The notes: generated by a model from the letters alone, not told the origin. Positions 17,735 to 28,326 are shown, numbered from the stretch's first letter. The stretch is DNA of 64,000 bases from an uncultured Phocaeicola sp. (GCA_944320135.1 CALUGI010000002.1:1-64000); one strand, 5' to 3'. Numbers and translations are program-made.

Positions 17735-17757
17735 GATAAAAATAACAAATAAATGCA

Positions 17758-20700
17758 ATGTATAACCTTAAAAAGTTCAGTATGAGAAGCAAAAGCTCGT
17801 GCAGACGCTCGTTGATTCGAGCAATGGTGGTTACGGCAATGCTCACTGCCCCGACGCAGTTTGTATCCGCCCAACTGAACGTGACTTTATCGAACTCCAC
17901 CGTAGGAGCGATGATAAAGCAGATTCAGTCTCAATCCAAATATCGTTTTTTCTATGACGATGAGGTGGAATCGATACCGATCAAGAAGGTCAGTCTGACT
18001 GACGCTTCCATCGGTGAAGTGTTGGACAAGGCTTTGTCCGGCAAGAACATTTCATACAGAATTGACGAGAATGTGGTGTATCTGTCCAGACCGGGCGAGA
18101 AAGTTCCTTCCACGGAACAGACCAAGAAACAGCCCAAAAAGATTACAGGAAAAATCGTGGATGCAAACGGAGAACCGCTTATCGGCGTTTCTGTCTTGGA
18201 AAAAAGGTACGGCCAACGGAACAATTACCGATTTCGAGGGAAATTATACGCTGACGGTTCCGGAAGGCTCTACCCTGCAATTCTCCTACATCGGCTACAA
18301 GGCAACCGAGATGCCGGTATCAAATCAGTCGTCCATCAACCTGACCATGCGGGAAGATTCGGAAATGCTGGATGAAGTAGTGGTCACGGCATTAGGTATC
18401 AAGCGTTCGGAGAAAGCACTGTCCTACAACGTGCAGGAAGTGAAGTCGGACGCAATCACCACCAACAAGGACGTGAACTTCGTCAACGCGTTGAGCGGAA
18501 AGGTAGCGGGTGTCAACATCAACTCTTCTTCCTCCGGTGTGGGAGGCGTATCGAGAGTGGTGATGCGCGGTACGAAATCCATCATGCAGTCGTCCAACGC
18601 GCTGTATGTCATCGACGGCGTACCGATGTTCACCGGACGCACCAAGGCCGGCAGCAGCAGCGACAATGCCAGCCAGGAAACAGAGTTCGGCTCAAGAGGT
18701 TCCACAGAAGCGATAGCCGACATCAATCCGGAAGACATCGAATCAATCTCCGTGCTGACAGGTGCCGCTGCCGCTGCACTTTACGGTTCGGATGCCGCCA
18801 ACGGTGCGATTGTCATCACAACCAAGAAAGGTCAGGCAGGCAAGTTGAGCGTGACGGTCAGCAGCAATACGGAGTTCACGTCTCCGTTCGTAATGCCCAA
18901 GTTCCAGAACCGCTACGGAACAGGAATAAACGGCAAATACTCTACCTCCGGCGAGAAAAGCTGGGGAGCCAGACTGACGGGAAGCAACTATTACGGCTAT
19001 AATCCGAGAGACGACTACTTTCAAACAGGCATCATCGGAACGGAAAGCGTTTCGTTGTCTACAGGTACGGACAAGAACCAGACATACGCCTCAGCCGCAG
19101 CTGTCAACTCAAGAGGAATCGTGCCGAACAACAAATACAACCGCTATAACTTTACAGTGCGCAACACGACGTCTTTCCTCAACGACAAGATGAAGCTCGA
19201 CATCGGTGCCAGCTACATCCTGCAGAACGACCGGAACATGATCAATCAGGGTATCAGCGGCAATCCGCTGGTAGGGGCATACCTGTTTCCGCGCGGCAAC
19301 GACTGGGAAGACATCAAGATGTATGAGCGTTATGACCCTGCACGCAAGACTTATACGCAATATTGGCCGATAGGCTCAGCCAGTATGCAGATGCAGAACC
19401 CGTATTGGGTGAACTACCGCAACTTGCGCGAGAACAAAAAAGACCGCTATATGCTGAACGCAGGACTGAGCTATCAGATTCTCGACTGGCTGAGCGTTTC
19501 CGGACGTGTCCGTCTGGACAATTCCACAAACGATTACACAGAGAAGTTCTATGCATCGACCGATGACGAACTGACCGAAGGCTCCAGCCGAGGGCTTTAC
19601 AACATCGAGCGCACACAGGACAAGCAGCTGTACGCCGATTTCCTGATCAACATCAACAAGACGTTCGGTACCGACTGGTCGCTTCAGGCCAATGTCGGAG
19701 GTTCGTTCTCAGATGTACGTGAAGACATAATCAAGGTACGCGGTCCTATCGCCGACGGGTCTGACAAATTTGCGGGAGAGCCAGTGGGACTGACCAACTG
19801 GTTCAACATCCAGAACCTGAGCAGCACTACCGACCGCACGCAAGTCGGCTATCGCGAGCAGACGCAATCGCTCTTCGCTTCCGCTGAAATCGGCTACAAG
19901 AGCACCTACTACCTGACGCTGACCGGACGCAACGACTGGCCTTCACAGCTTGCAGGTCCGAACTCCACCAGCAAGTCGTTCTTCTATCCGTCGGTCGGCG
20001 CTTCCGTCCTGCTCTCCGAACTGATGCCTAACCTGAACAAGGATTATCTTTCCTACCTCAAGATTCGCGGTTCGTGGGCATCCGTAGGTACTCCGTTCCA
20101 ACGTTACATCGCCAATCCGCGTTACGAATGGGACGGGAACCGATGGAACGTCCAGACTCAATATCCGGTATACAATCTGAAGCCGGAACGCACCGAATCG
20201 TTCGAAGTGGGTCTGACCATGCGTTTCCTGAAGAACTTCAATCTGGATGTAACCTACTACAACGCCAAGACCAAAAACCAGACATTCGACCCGCAGCTGA
20301 CCGCCAGCGGATATTCTTCCATCTACATCCAGACGGGAGCTGTGCGCAACCAAGGTATTGAGCTGGCGTTGAACTACCAGAACACATGGAACAAGTTCAC
20401 GTGGGACACCGGATTCACCTACTCGATGAACCGCAACAAGATTCTGACATTGGCAGACAATGCTGTCAATCCGGCCACAGGCGAACAGTTCTCTCTCGAC
20501 CAGCTGGACATGGGAGGTCTGGGTGACGCACGATTCCTGCTCCGTGAGGGAGGCACGATGGGAGACCTTTATTCAAGAATCGACTTGAGACGTGATGACA
20601 ACGGACAGATTTACGTAGACCAGAACGGGAACATCACCACTGCGACCATTGAAGACCCTAAGGACTACATCAAGTTGGGAAGCGTGTTGCCCAAAGGCAA

Positions 20701-21183
20701 CCTGGCATGGAGAAACAACTTCAGCTGGAACAACTTCAATCTGGGATTCATGATATCGGCACGCTTGGGAGGCATCGTATTCTCGCGCACGCAAGCCATT
20801 CTGGACAATTTCGGCGTGTCGGAAACAACGGCGGCCGCACGCGATTTAGGCTACATGAACATAAACAACGGAGATAGGATAACTCCGGAAAACTGGTACG
20901 GAACGGTTGCAGCCGGGAATGCGGTTCCGCAATATTATACCTACTCGGCCACCAATGTCCGCCTGCAGGAAGTATCATTCGGATACAGTTCCCAAGAAAG
21001 ATGCTTCGCGACATTTGCGACATCCGCATCTCGCTCGTAGGACGCAACCTTTGGATGATTTACAACAAGGCTCCGTTCGATCCGGAATCCACAGCGTCGA
21101 CAAGCAACTTCTATCAGGGTATAGACTATTTCATGATGCCGGCATTACGCAACATAGGTGTAAACGTTAGTTTTAAATTTTAA
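17758..21183 (+). pseudogene. SusC-like TonB-dependent transporter with STN domain, two frameshifts
   Basis: Read across two frameshifts, the gene encodes a 1141-residue outer-membrane importer: signal peptide (ending VSAQ), an STN signalling domain (LNVTLSNSTVGAMIKQIQSQ onward), a carboxypeptidase-regulatory-like domain (GKIVDANGEPLIGVSVLEK), the plug (DEVVVTALGIKRSEKALSY) and a beta-barrel ending GVNVSFKF. The first break is in an A6 run at 18200-18205: with one A fewer the frame continues as LEKGTANGTITDFEGNYT. The second is at about 20988-20993: with one extra T it continues as GYSFPRKMLRD. The two shifts compensate, so the total length is a whole number of codons. Partner genes are the ECF sigma upstream and susD 14 bases downstream. 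As read here, no full-length protein is made unless slippage occurs. Confidence 0.85.
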
Positions 21184-21196
21184 TCAGTAGATAGGT

Positions 21197-22792
21197 ATGA
21201 AAAGATATATTTTGAACACATTGATGTGCGGCATTCTGGCGACAGGCAGTTTCTCATGTACGGAAAAATATTTGGACATCAACTCCAACCCCTATGAACC
21301 CGGAAGCCTGACTGCCGACGACTATGCGCTGGGAACGGCGATGAGCGGTCTGGCGTCTGCGGTTGTGTCAGACGATGTCAACACGGCTCAGTTTACCGAC
21401 TGCTTGCTGGGCGGCACTTGCGGAGGCTATTTTGCCGATGCCAAAAGCACATGGACGGAAACCATATCCAACTTCAATCCGGTGGACGGGTGGACCAACG
21501 TGTTTCTCGCAAGCGACAGGGTTCTCCCCGTATTGTATGCCAACCTTGAACAAGTAAAGATTGTCTCACAGAATACCGGCGACCCTGTGCCGTATGCCAT
21601 TGCCTTAATTATTAAAGTGGCAGCGATGAGCCGTGTTACCGACGCCTACGGCCCGATTCCCTACACGCAAATCGGAGTGGACGGAAAGATAACGGTTCCA
21701 TACGATTCGCAGGAGAAGGTGTACGACACGTTCTTCACCGAACTGGACGAAGCGATAACTACCCTGACAGACAACAAGGATGCGGCACTGACCGCAAGCG
21801 CGGACTACGTGTACAGCGGCAACGTGCAGCAATGGATCAAGTTCGCCAACTCGCTGAAGCTCCGTCTGGCGATGCGCATCTCTTATGCAAACCCGACAAA
21901 GGCCAAAGAGATGGCGGAAAGTGCCGTAACGCAGGAATTCAGCGTCATCGAATCGAACGAGGACAATGCCGCATGGCATTACTTCGGGGCAGTGACCAAC
22001 CCGCTGTACACCGCCGTCACCTACAACACTCACGACAGCCGCGTGGCGGCAGACATCATCTGCTATATGAACGGATATAACGACAACCGCCGTTCAAGCT
22101 ATTTCAAGGCAGCCGAAAACGCTTGGGACTCCAATGAATTATGCGGAATCCGTCGCGGATGTCTCCTCGATGCGGTCGGTACGGAAAAACTTCAAAGATA
22201 CACGGACATCAACATCTCGGCAAGCGACGCCATCCAATGGATGAATGCCGCCGAAGTGGCTTTCCTGCGTGCGGAAGGTGCGGCCGTGTTCGGTTTCAAC
22301 ATGGGCGGAACCGCCAAAGACTTCTATGAGCAAGGCATCCGCCTGTCGTTCGAGCAATGGGGAGCCGGTGGAGCGGACGCCTATCTGAATGACGGCACCA
22401 GCATTCCGACTTCTTACACGGATCCTGCGGAGGGGTTGTATTCATACGATTCAAACCTGAGCAACATCACCGTCAAATGGGACGAAGGCGCCACAACCGA
22501 AGAAAAGCAGGAACGCATCATCACCCAGAAATGGATTGCCAACTGGATGCTGGGCAACGAAGCATGGGCGGATTACCGCCGCACGGGATACCCGCGCCTG
22601 ATGCCTGTCCCGACAGACGGGAACAAGAGCGGAGGCGTGGTGGACAGCAACAGAGGCGCACGCCGCATGCCGTATCCGGCTTCACAGAACACGGACAACT
22701 TCGAGAACGTGCAGTATGCGAGAGACAACTACCTGAACGGACCGGACAACATGGGAACCGATGTATGGTGGGCATGCAAACAGCAAAACTAA
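21197..22792 (+). CDS. SusD/RagB-family glycan-binding lipoprotein
   Basis: The 531-aa protein has a lipoprotein signal (MKRYILNTLMCGILATGSFSC) followed by TEKYLDINSNPYEP, the usual SusD start. The rest has SusD-like helical TPR character with conserved pieces such as AAMSRVTDAYGPIPYTQIG, QWIKFANSLKLRLAMRISY, FLRAEGAAV and WADYRRTGYPRL. SusD proteins sit as lids over SusC at the cell surface and hand over oligosaccharides. It is intact, unlike its susC partner, and the short gap shows one operon. The SusD_2-like form is common in glycoprotein-glycan PULs. Confidence 0.92.
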   Translation: MKRYILNTLMCGILATGSFSCTEKYLDINSNPYEPGSLTADDYALGTAMSGLASAVVSDDVNTAQFTDCLLGGTCGGYFADAKSTWTETISNFNPVDGWTNVFLASDRVLPVLYANLEQVKIVSQNTGDPVPYAIALIIKVAAMSRVTDAYGPIPYTQIGVDGKITVPYDSQEKVYDTFFTELDEAITTLTDNKDAALTASADYVYSGNVQQWIKFANSLKLRLAMRISYANPTKAKEMAESAVTQEFSVIESNEDNAAWHYFGAVTNPLYTAVTYNTHDSRVAADIICYMNGYNDNRRSSYFKAAENAWDSNELCGIRRGCLLDAVGTEKLQRYTDINISASDAIQWMNAAEVAFLRAEGAAVFGFNMGGTAKDFYEQGIRLSFEQWGAGGADAYLNDGTSIPTSYTDPAEGLYSYDSNLSNITVKWDEGATTEEKQERIITQKWIANWMLGNEAWADYRRTGYPRLMPVPTDGNKSGGVVDSNRGARRMPYPASQNTDNFENVQYARDNYLNGPDNMGTDVWWACKQQN

Positions 22793-22810
22793 CCCTTAAA
22801 CTTGAATGTT

Positions 22811-23917
22811 ATGAACAACTGTAAACAACTGATCAAAAACTTTGCGCTGGCTGTCCTTGCAGTTCCGGCAATGTATTCCTGCTCGGACTGGACGGATGTA
22901 GAGGCCGTAGACTACCACTACACGCTCCCGTCGGAACAAGACCCGGAAGCCTACAACGCATACCTGGCTCTGCTGAAAGAATACAAGCAGAACCCGCACA
23001 AGATACTGATTGCCAAATTCGACAACAGCAAATACGAAGTCAGCGGACAGGCTGACCGCCTTTCCGCACTGCCCGACAGCACCGACTTCATCGTGCTTCA
23101 GGCTGCGGACAGTCTGAACCCGGTCATCGAGCAGGAAATGAAAGGAATGCGCGAACAGAAAGGCACGCGAACTCTCTATGCTCTTGACTATGCCGATGTG
23201 GAAGCGCAGCTGCAAGCCATCCTTGACAAGGAAGAAGCCGAAGCTGCGGAATCTGACGGGGAAACGGAAAGCCCGGCTCCCGAAGAGGGGACAGAACAAA
23301 CCGAAGGAACGGAACAGACCGAGACTCCGGATGCCGACCGCTTCATCGAAGTATGCACGCATTACGCAGACAGCCTGCTGGCCCTGTACGACAAATACGG
23401 TTACGACGGAATCCTTGCCGTATATAACAACATCGCCTATCCGGGAAGCATGACGGAAGAAGAAAAGGCGCAGCTACAGGCGCGGCAGGACGCTTTCTTC
23501 GGCAAAATCAGGAATTGGGCCGAAAGCCATCCGGACGCTCCTTTCCTCTTTGAAGGAAAACCGGAGAACCTTGTCGACGCTTCCATCCTCAGCCATGCGG
23601 ACTATATCATCATTCCGGGATATGACGCAGGAAACATCAACGAAGTTTTATGGAATGCGGAAATGTCGCTGGCCGAGGGAGTGCCTTCCGACCGCATCGT
23701 GTTCGGAGTGGCGATACCGTCGCTGACAGACGAAAAAGCCACGGACGGCTATTTCAACGGAACGGAATACGCGGTCATTGAAACCGCATCCAACATCGCC
23801 TCGGACGAAGGCAGCTTCGTAAAGGCCGGACTTTGCGTCAAGAATGTAAGGGACGACTATTTCAACCCTGAGCACACCTACACGCACATCCGCCAGGCAA
23901 TACAAATCATGAACTAA
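22811..23917 (+). CDS. GH18-fold pseudoenzyme, likely surface glycan-binding lipoprotein
   Basis: The 368-aa product starts with MNNCKQLIKNFALAVLAVPAMYSC, a lipoprotein signal; the ATG at 22811 is preferred to an upstream TTG. The fold resembles the GH18 TIM barrel of EndoF/BT_3987-like proteins, but the position of the DGxDxDxE motif reads YDGILAVYNN, so all catalytic acids but the first Asp are lost. An acidic low-complexity insert (EEGTEQTEGTEQTE, around residues 150-178) sits inside the domain. In related PULs such proteins bind glycans at the cell surface next to SusCD and the active GH18. Binding here is inferred from position and fold. Confidence 0.78.
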   Translation: MNNCKQLIKNFALAVLAVPAMYSCSDWTDVEAVDYHYTLPSEQDPEAYNAYLALLKEYKQNPHKILIAKFDNSKYEVSGQADRLSALPDSTDFIVLQAADSLNPVIEQEMKGMREQKGTRTLYALDYADVEAQLQAILDKEEAEAAESDGETESPAPEEGTEQTEGTEQTETPDADRFIEVCTHYADSLLALYDKYGYDGILAVYNNIAYPGSMTEEEKAQLQARQDAFFGKIRNWAESHPDAPFLFEGKPENLVDASILSHADYIIIPGYDAGNINEVLWNAEMSLAEGVPSDRIVFGVAIPSLTDEKATDGYFNGTEYAVIETASNIASDEGSFVKAGLCVKNVRDDYFNPEHTYTHIRQAIQIMN

Positions 23918-23923
23918 CACCTA

Positions 23924-25123
23924 ATGAAAAGAACCATGAAACTGAAAAGACTGAATATGATTGTCCTTGCGTCTGCGGCACTTGCCGTATGCGGATGCAA
24001 GACCAACGATGACCTGAACGAACACCACTTCGACAACAAGGTCTTCGTGGACATGACAGAACCGATAAGCAACTTTGTATTCAAGAATACGGAAAGCTCG
24101 TCGGCATCGCAGGACCTTTATCTTGCTACGGCTCTCGAAGCGGAAGCCGCCGTTACGGGACGTTTCGTTGCGGCTCCGTCAAAGGTTTCCGACTACAATG
24201 AGATGTACGGCGAAGAGGCTCGCGCTCTCCCCGACGACAAATGCGTCATCGAATCGCCGGTAGCCACGATTGACGCGGGAGGGACCAAATCGAACCCGGT
24301 TACCGTATCGTTCGTCAACTTGGAAACGCTGAACCGTGATTCTGTCTACGTCATGCCCGTGGAAGTGACGGACGTGACGGGAACGGCTCTGCTCGCTTCC
24401 AAGAAAACCGCCTACTTCGTCTTTGAAGGAGCTTCGCTGATCAATGTCGTGGCGGACATTGCGGAAAACTATTTCCCCGTCAACTGGAAGACACCTGACT
24501 TGGTGAGCGACATGTCAACCATCACGGTGGAAGCACTGATCCGCGTGCGCGATTTCGGGAATGTCGGCGGAAAGAAAGGAGAAAACATGAGCAGCATCTT
24601 CGGCATAGAAGGGGAGTTCCTTATCCGCATCGGCGACAGCGGATTCCCGGAGAACCAAGTGCAGCTGGTCACCCCCAACGGAAACTTCCCGGAAGGCAAT
24701 TCGAGCTTAGGGCTTCCCACGAACGAATGGGTACACGTGGCCGTGGTGTGGGACGCAACGACGGGCGACCGCATCATCTATACGAACGGCGAAGAAATAG
24801 CCCACGACTATGAAGCCAGCGGAACGATTGACATATCGGAGACCGGAGAGGACGGATGCTACATAGGACGCGCATACAACGACGAACGCTGGCTGGAAGG
24901 CGAAATCGCGGAGCTCCGCATCTGGAACGTGCAGCGCACGCCGGAAGAAATCGCCTCGCACTTCTATGAGGTAGACCCTGCAAGCGAAGGGCTCGTGGCC
25001 TACTGGAAGTTTGACGACGGCACGGGAAAGGTTGTCAAAGACCATACGGCCAACGGCAACGACGTCACGGCAAACGGCGACCTTGTATGGACTCCGGTCG
25101 CACTGCCTGAAAGCGGAAAATAA
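23924..25123 (+). CDS. DUF1735 + LamG-like lectin-fold lipoprotein
   Basis: The 399-aa protein has a signal peptide with lipobox Cys (LASAALAVCGC). Residues 35-165 form a DUF1735 (BT_3987-N-like) beta domain, with the typical DRDSVYVMPVEVTDV-like phrase NRDSVYVMPVEVTDV. Residues 180-390 are a concanavalin/LamG domain (WVHVAVVWDATTGDRIIYTNGEE, GEIAELRIWNVQRTPEEIASH, GLVAYWKFDDGTGKVVKD). This layout is that of the surface glycan-binding protein encoded beside BT_3987-type endoglycosidases. It lies 6 bases after the GH18 pseudoenzyme gene, in the same operon. No catalytic residues are evident. Confidence 0.85.
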   Translation: MKRTMKLKRLNMIVLASAALAVCGCKTNDDLNEHHFDNKVFVDMTEPISNFVFKNTESSSASQDLYLATALEAEAAVTGRFVAAPSKVSDYNEMYGEEARALPDDKCVIESPVATIDAGGTKSNPVTVSFVNLETLNRDSVYVMPVEVTDVTGTALLASKKTAYFVFEGASLINVVADIAENYFPVNWKTPDLVSDMSTITVEALIRVRDFGNVGGKKGENMSSIFGIEGEFLIRIGDSGFPENQVQLVTPNGNFPEGNSSLGLPTNEWVHVAVVWDATTGDRIIYTNGEEIAHDYEASGTIDISETGEDGCYIGRAYNDERWLEGEIAELRIWNVQRTPEEIASHFYEVDPASEGLVAYWKFDDGTGKVVKDHTANGNDVTANGDLVWTPVALPESGK

Positions 25124-25150
25124 CATTAACAACGGATTAAACCTGAACGT

Positions 25151-26576
25151 ATGAACACATTATACACAATCAAACGAAACCTGCTGGCACTGCCTTTAGC
25201 AATGCTGGCTATGGCAATGGCCACTTCATGCGAAGAGGAAGCCATTGTCAGATCGAGCGGCGAATCGCCGTACACGGGCATCACGGAAGTGAAAGGACAG
25301 CTCATCGACAAAGACACGCGCCAGAACAGCTCGGTCGTGGAGATGCGCGGCGACGAATACACGGCGAATGTCACCTTTAAGTTGTCCACCCGCCCCCAAA
25401 AAGGCGTAGACATCAAAGTGGCCGTTGACGAAGCATACGCAACAACCTACAACGAGCTGCACGGAACGGACTTCGGACTGTTCCCTTCCGCCAACGTAAG
25501 CATAGCGAACGACGGAGTTTTCCTGCTCGCTCCCGACGAACAGACTTCGCCGGAAATCGGCGTGACGCTGACTGCCTTTGAAGGGATGGAGGAAGACCAA
25601 ACCTATATCGTGCCGCTGACCGTCACATCGGCCACCGAGGGAATCACGCTTGCGGAAGACGCGCAACACATGGCGCTCTTGGTGAAAGACTGCCGCAACA
25701 TGCCGACCACCGACAAAGGGCCGGACGCAGTAAAGACCGTACTCTACTTTGAGGTGAACGACGTAAACCCGCTGAACGCTTTGGAGTTCAAGACCGAAAG
25801 CGGAAAATACTTCTTCGACCACGTGGTGCTCTTTGCCGCCAACATCAACTGGGATGCCGCACGCAAGCGCGTATATGTCTACAACAACGCGAACGTGCAG
25901 TTCCTGCTCGACAACAACGAACAATATCTGCAGCCGCTCCGCAAGGCTGGCATGAAAGTCATCATCAGCATTCTCGGAAACCATGACGAAGCAGGAGTGG
26001 CGCAACTGTCCGACTGGGGCGCACGCGAGTTCGCCAAAGAGCTGGCGGCTTATTGCAATGCCTACAACTTGGACGGAGTGGCATTCGATGATGAGTATTC
26101 AGACGACCCCGACCTGTCAAATCCCTGGTTAGCGGAAACAAGCCAGTATGCCGGTTCTCGCCTGATGTATGAATGCAAGGCAGCCATGCCCGACAAAATC
26201 GTATCGCTCTACAGTTTAGGCAGTATGCTTTCATACGAACTTGAAGTGATTGACGGCATCAAGCCGGGACAATATTGCGACTATGCAGTGGCTGATTATA
26301 ATAGGAAAGCAGATCCCGGCACTGGAATGACACTAAAAACAATGCGGAGGAATGTCCATTGAATTAAATCTCGGAAGAGGAACTGCCACCGAATCTAAAG
26401 CCCGTCAAATTAAAGAAGATGGATATGGTTATTGGATGTTCTTTGCATTGAACCCCAAACAATATAGCTCACAAGTCTACAAATGTCAAAGCGTATGCAA
26501 AGGACTCTACGATGAAGAACTCATAGCTCCGACATACTATTACGAAAAAAACAGCACGGAGCGCAAGCCCCTTTAA
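25151..26576 (+). pseudogene. Endo-beta-N-acetylglucosaminidase (GH18, BT_3987/EndoH-like), frameshifted near the 3' end
   Basis: The product has a lipoprotein signal (LAMAMATSC), an N-terminal DUF1735 domain (residues 40-190) and a GH18 TIM barrel. The active-site motif LDGVAFDDEYS, residues 307-317, keeps the catalytic Glu315 and the Asp two residues earlier, as in EndoH (LDGVDFDDEY); the first inner Asp is Ala. ISILGNHDEAG is also typical. Such enzymes cut between the two core GlcNAc residues of N-glycans, usually high-mannose. The frame leaves at an A5 run, 26335-26339: with one A fewer it continues as LKQCGGMSIELNLGRG into the segment ending at 26576 (GYGYWMFFALNP). As read, the enzyme lacks its last barrel strands. 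Confidence 0.83.
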
Positions 26577-26618
26577 AAGAACGGATGTCCTGCCTCCAAA
26601 TCTCGCCGTCGTTTTTAA

Positions 26619-26658
26619 AAAACGTGCGGACGTTTTGGGGTAATCGTCCGCACGTTTT
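26619..26658 (+). terminator. Intrinsic terminator after the GH18 gene
   Basis: AAAACGTGCGGACG (26619-26632) pairs perfectly with CGTCCGCACGTTTT (26645-26658). It separates the sus operon from the BACON gene, at least partly. Confidence 0.8.
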
Positions 26659-26719
26659 CAATAGGGAGACGGCGGGTTTGGCGGCGGACATTCAATGAAC
26701 CTAATTAAATTGACAAAAG

Positions 26720-28249
26720 ATGAAACAGTTGAAATACTATTTAATGATAATGTCGGCAGTTTTCGCTTTAGGAAGCTGCTCCGACGATGACGGGTCTCCT
26801 GTTGCGAACAATGGAGCGGACGCCGAGATTTCATTGTCGGCAGACACCGTTCAGGTGGCAAAAGAAGGAGGCGATATTGCCGTAACCGTGACAAGCAGCT
26901 CCGACTGGAGGCTGGCAGGCACTTGCGAGTGGGCGCATCCTTCCGTAACGGAAGGCGCGAACGGCGCAGAAGTAACCTTTACCGTCGACCCGAACGGTAC
27001 GGAAGATATACGCACAGCGACATTCAAATTCTTTACCGGGGCAACCGTCGCTCCGTTCGTCATCGAATCGCATCCGGACAACAACATCTATTTGCAGTCG
27101 GAAGCGACCATCGACTTGGACAAAGACGATACGGAAGCCGTAATAAAACTTACCGGATACACCGAAGGACTTTCCATCGCTTGCAGCGAAGGAAGCGAAA
27201 GCTGGCTGTCGTTGGGCAGGCAAGTCCACTTTATGGGAGAGACGATGGTTTACATCAATGTGGTCAAGAATGAAACCTACTTTGCACGCTCCGCTACAGT
27301 CAGCCCGACCAACTCGCTTTCTGACGAACCGGTAAACATAACCGTCAATCAGGCTCCGAACGAATTCTTCGAGGTTACTTGCGAAAGCATGGAAGACAAC
27401 ATCATTTATTGTGACATGAAAGGACAAGACATTCTGTTCACAATGAGAACCAACATAGAATACGTAGCCGAAATTACAGAAGGCAAAGAATGGTTGGGAG
27501 AGCCGCAAGTGTCAGAACCGCAAACCGGCGAAGACGGACTTTCCACCTACACGATTACCATCAATGTGCCGGAAGCACAGGCCGCGCGTGTCGGAAAGGT
27601 CAACATCAAAGCTAAAAGCGAAAGAAGAGACAACGAAATTACAATCATACAGAAATCGGAATCCGACCAATTGGTTGAGCTTAGCGATGATGTCGCTGAA
27701 ACGGCATTAGACAATGACTGGGTAATGCAAGTCGGCGAACAATACCTTGTGCTCGAGGCCGGACTGAAAGCTACCGCATTTGAATCAGGGTCTATCAATG
27801 ATTTAACGGGTATTGAAAACTTCCCGAATCTGGAGTCATTGGAATTCAGTTGCGGACGGGACATGAGCCAAATAGACATCTCCGGCCTGCATAAAGTAAA
27901 AGAATTAAAAGCAGACGGTACCGAAGATATAGAAGTGTTCAACTTCGGGGACAACCCTATCACTTTCTTCAATTTGGAAGACGGTACGGATGCGCCTGAA
28001 GTAGAAACCATCACGTTTATCAGCACGAAACTCGTTACGTTGAACGTGAATGTAGATGGAGCTATGGATGATGACTGGGGATGGAGTTATGATGTGGAAA
28101 CCATCGATGTTTCCGAATGCCCGGCATTGACGACATTGGAAGCCGAACATGTGAGTTGCAGTTTCAGCACCATCATTGCATCGGAAAGCCAAAAGAGCAC
28201 CCTCACCACAATCAAGAAACCGGAAAGCGTAACCGTAGAATACAAATAA
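26720..28249 (+). CDS. BACON-domain lipoprotein with leucine-rich-like C-terminus
   Basis: The 509-aa product begins with a lipoprotein signal, MKQLKYYLMIMSAVFALGSC, followed by a flexible Asp/Ser linker. Residues 35-325 contain about three immunoglobulin-like BACON repeats (for example DTVQVAKEGGDIAVTVTSSSDWRL and the ITIIQKSES end). Residues 335-500 look like irregular leucine-rich repeats (LTGIENFPNLESLEF, DISGLHKVKELKADG, FNLEDGTDAPEVETITF). BACON domains occur in Bacteroidetes surface proteins that bind carbohydrates or mucin, or act as spacers. It sits at the end of the N-glycan PUL, so it may be an accessory surface binder. It is intact. Confidence 0.78.
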   Translation: MKQLKYYLMIMSAVFALGSCSDDDGSPVANNGADAEISLSADTVQVAKEGGDIAVTVTSSSDWRLAGTCEWAHPSVTEGANGAEVTFTVDPNGTEDIRTATFKFFTGATVAPFVIESHPDNNIYLQSEATIDLDKDDTEAVIKLTGYTEGLSIACSEGSESWLSLGRQVHFMGETMVYINVVKNETYFARSATVSPTNSLSDEPVNITVNQAPNEFFEVTCESMEDNIIYCDMKGQDILFTMRTNIEYVAEITEGKEWLGEPQVSEPQTGEDGLSTYTITINVPEAQAARVGKVNIKAKSERRDNEITIIQKSESDQLVELSDDVAETALDNDWVMQVGEQYLVLEAGLKATAFESGSINDLTGIENFPNLESLEFSCGRDMSQIDISGLHKVKELKADGTEDIEVFNFGDNPITFFNLEDGTDAPEVETITFISTKLVTLNVNVDGAMDDDWGWSYDVETIDVSECPALTTLEAEHVSCSFSTIIASESQKSTLTTIKKPESVTVEYK

Positions 28250-28269
28250 AGTTTCTTTTCTCCATAGTG

Positions 28270-28326
28270 AAAGAACCCTCTTCCGTTGCGGTGGCTGCCC
28301 GCAAGCGGAGAGGGTTCTTTTTTGCT
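28270..28326 (+). terminator. Intrinsic terminator after the BACON gene
   Basis: AAAGAACCCTCTTCCGTTGCGG (from 28270) pairs with CCGCAAGCGGAGAGGGTTCTTT (ending 28320), then TTT. It ends the PUL and also faces the end of the leftward ATPase gene. Confidence 0.88.

Noticed and set aside
18190..18215. Programmed -1 ribosomal frameshift at A AAA AAG in susC
   Set aside because: The downstream frame requires a +1 (or -2) move, not -1, and the zero-frame codons are gaa aaa agg, which do not fit the slippery heptamer. Transcript slippage or sequence error fits better.
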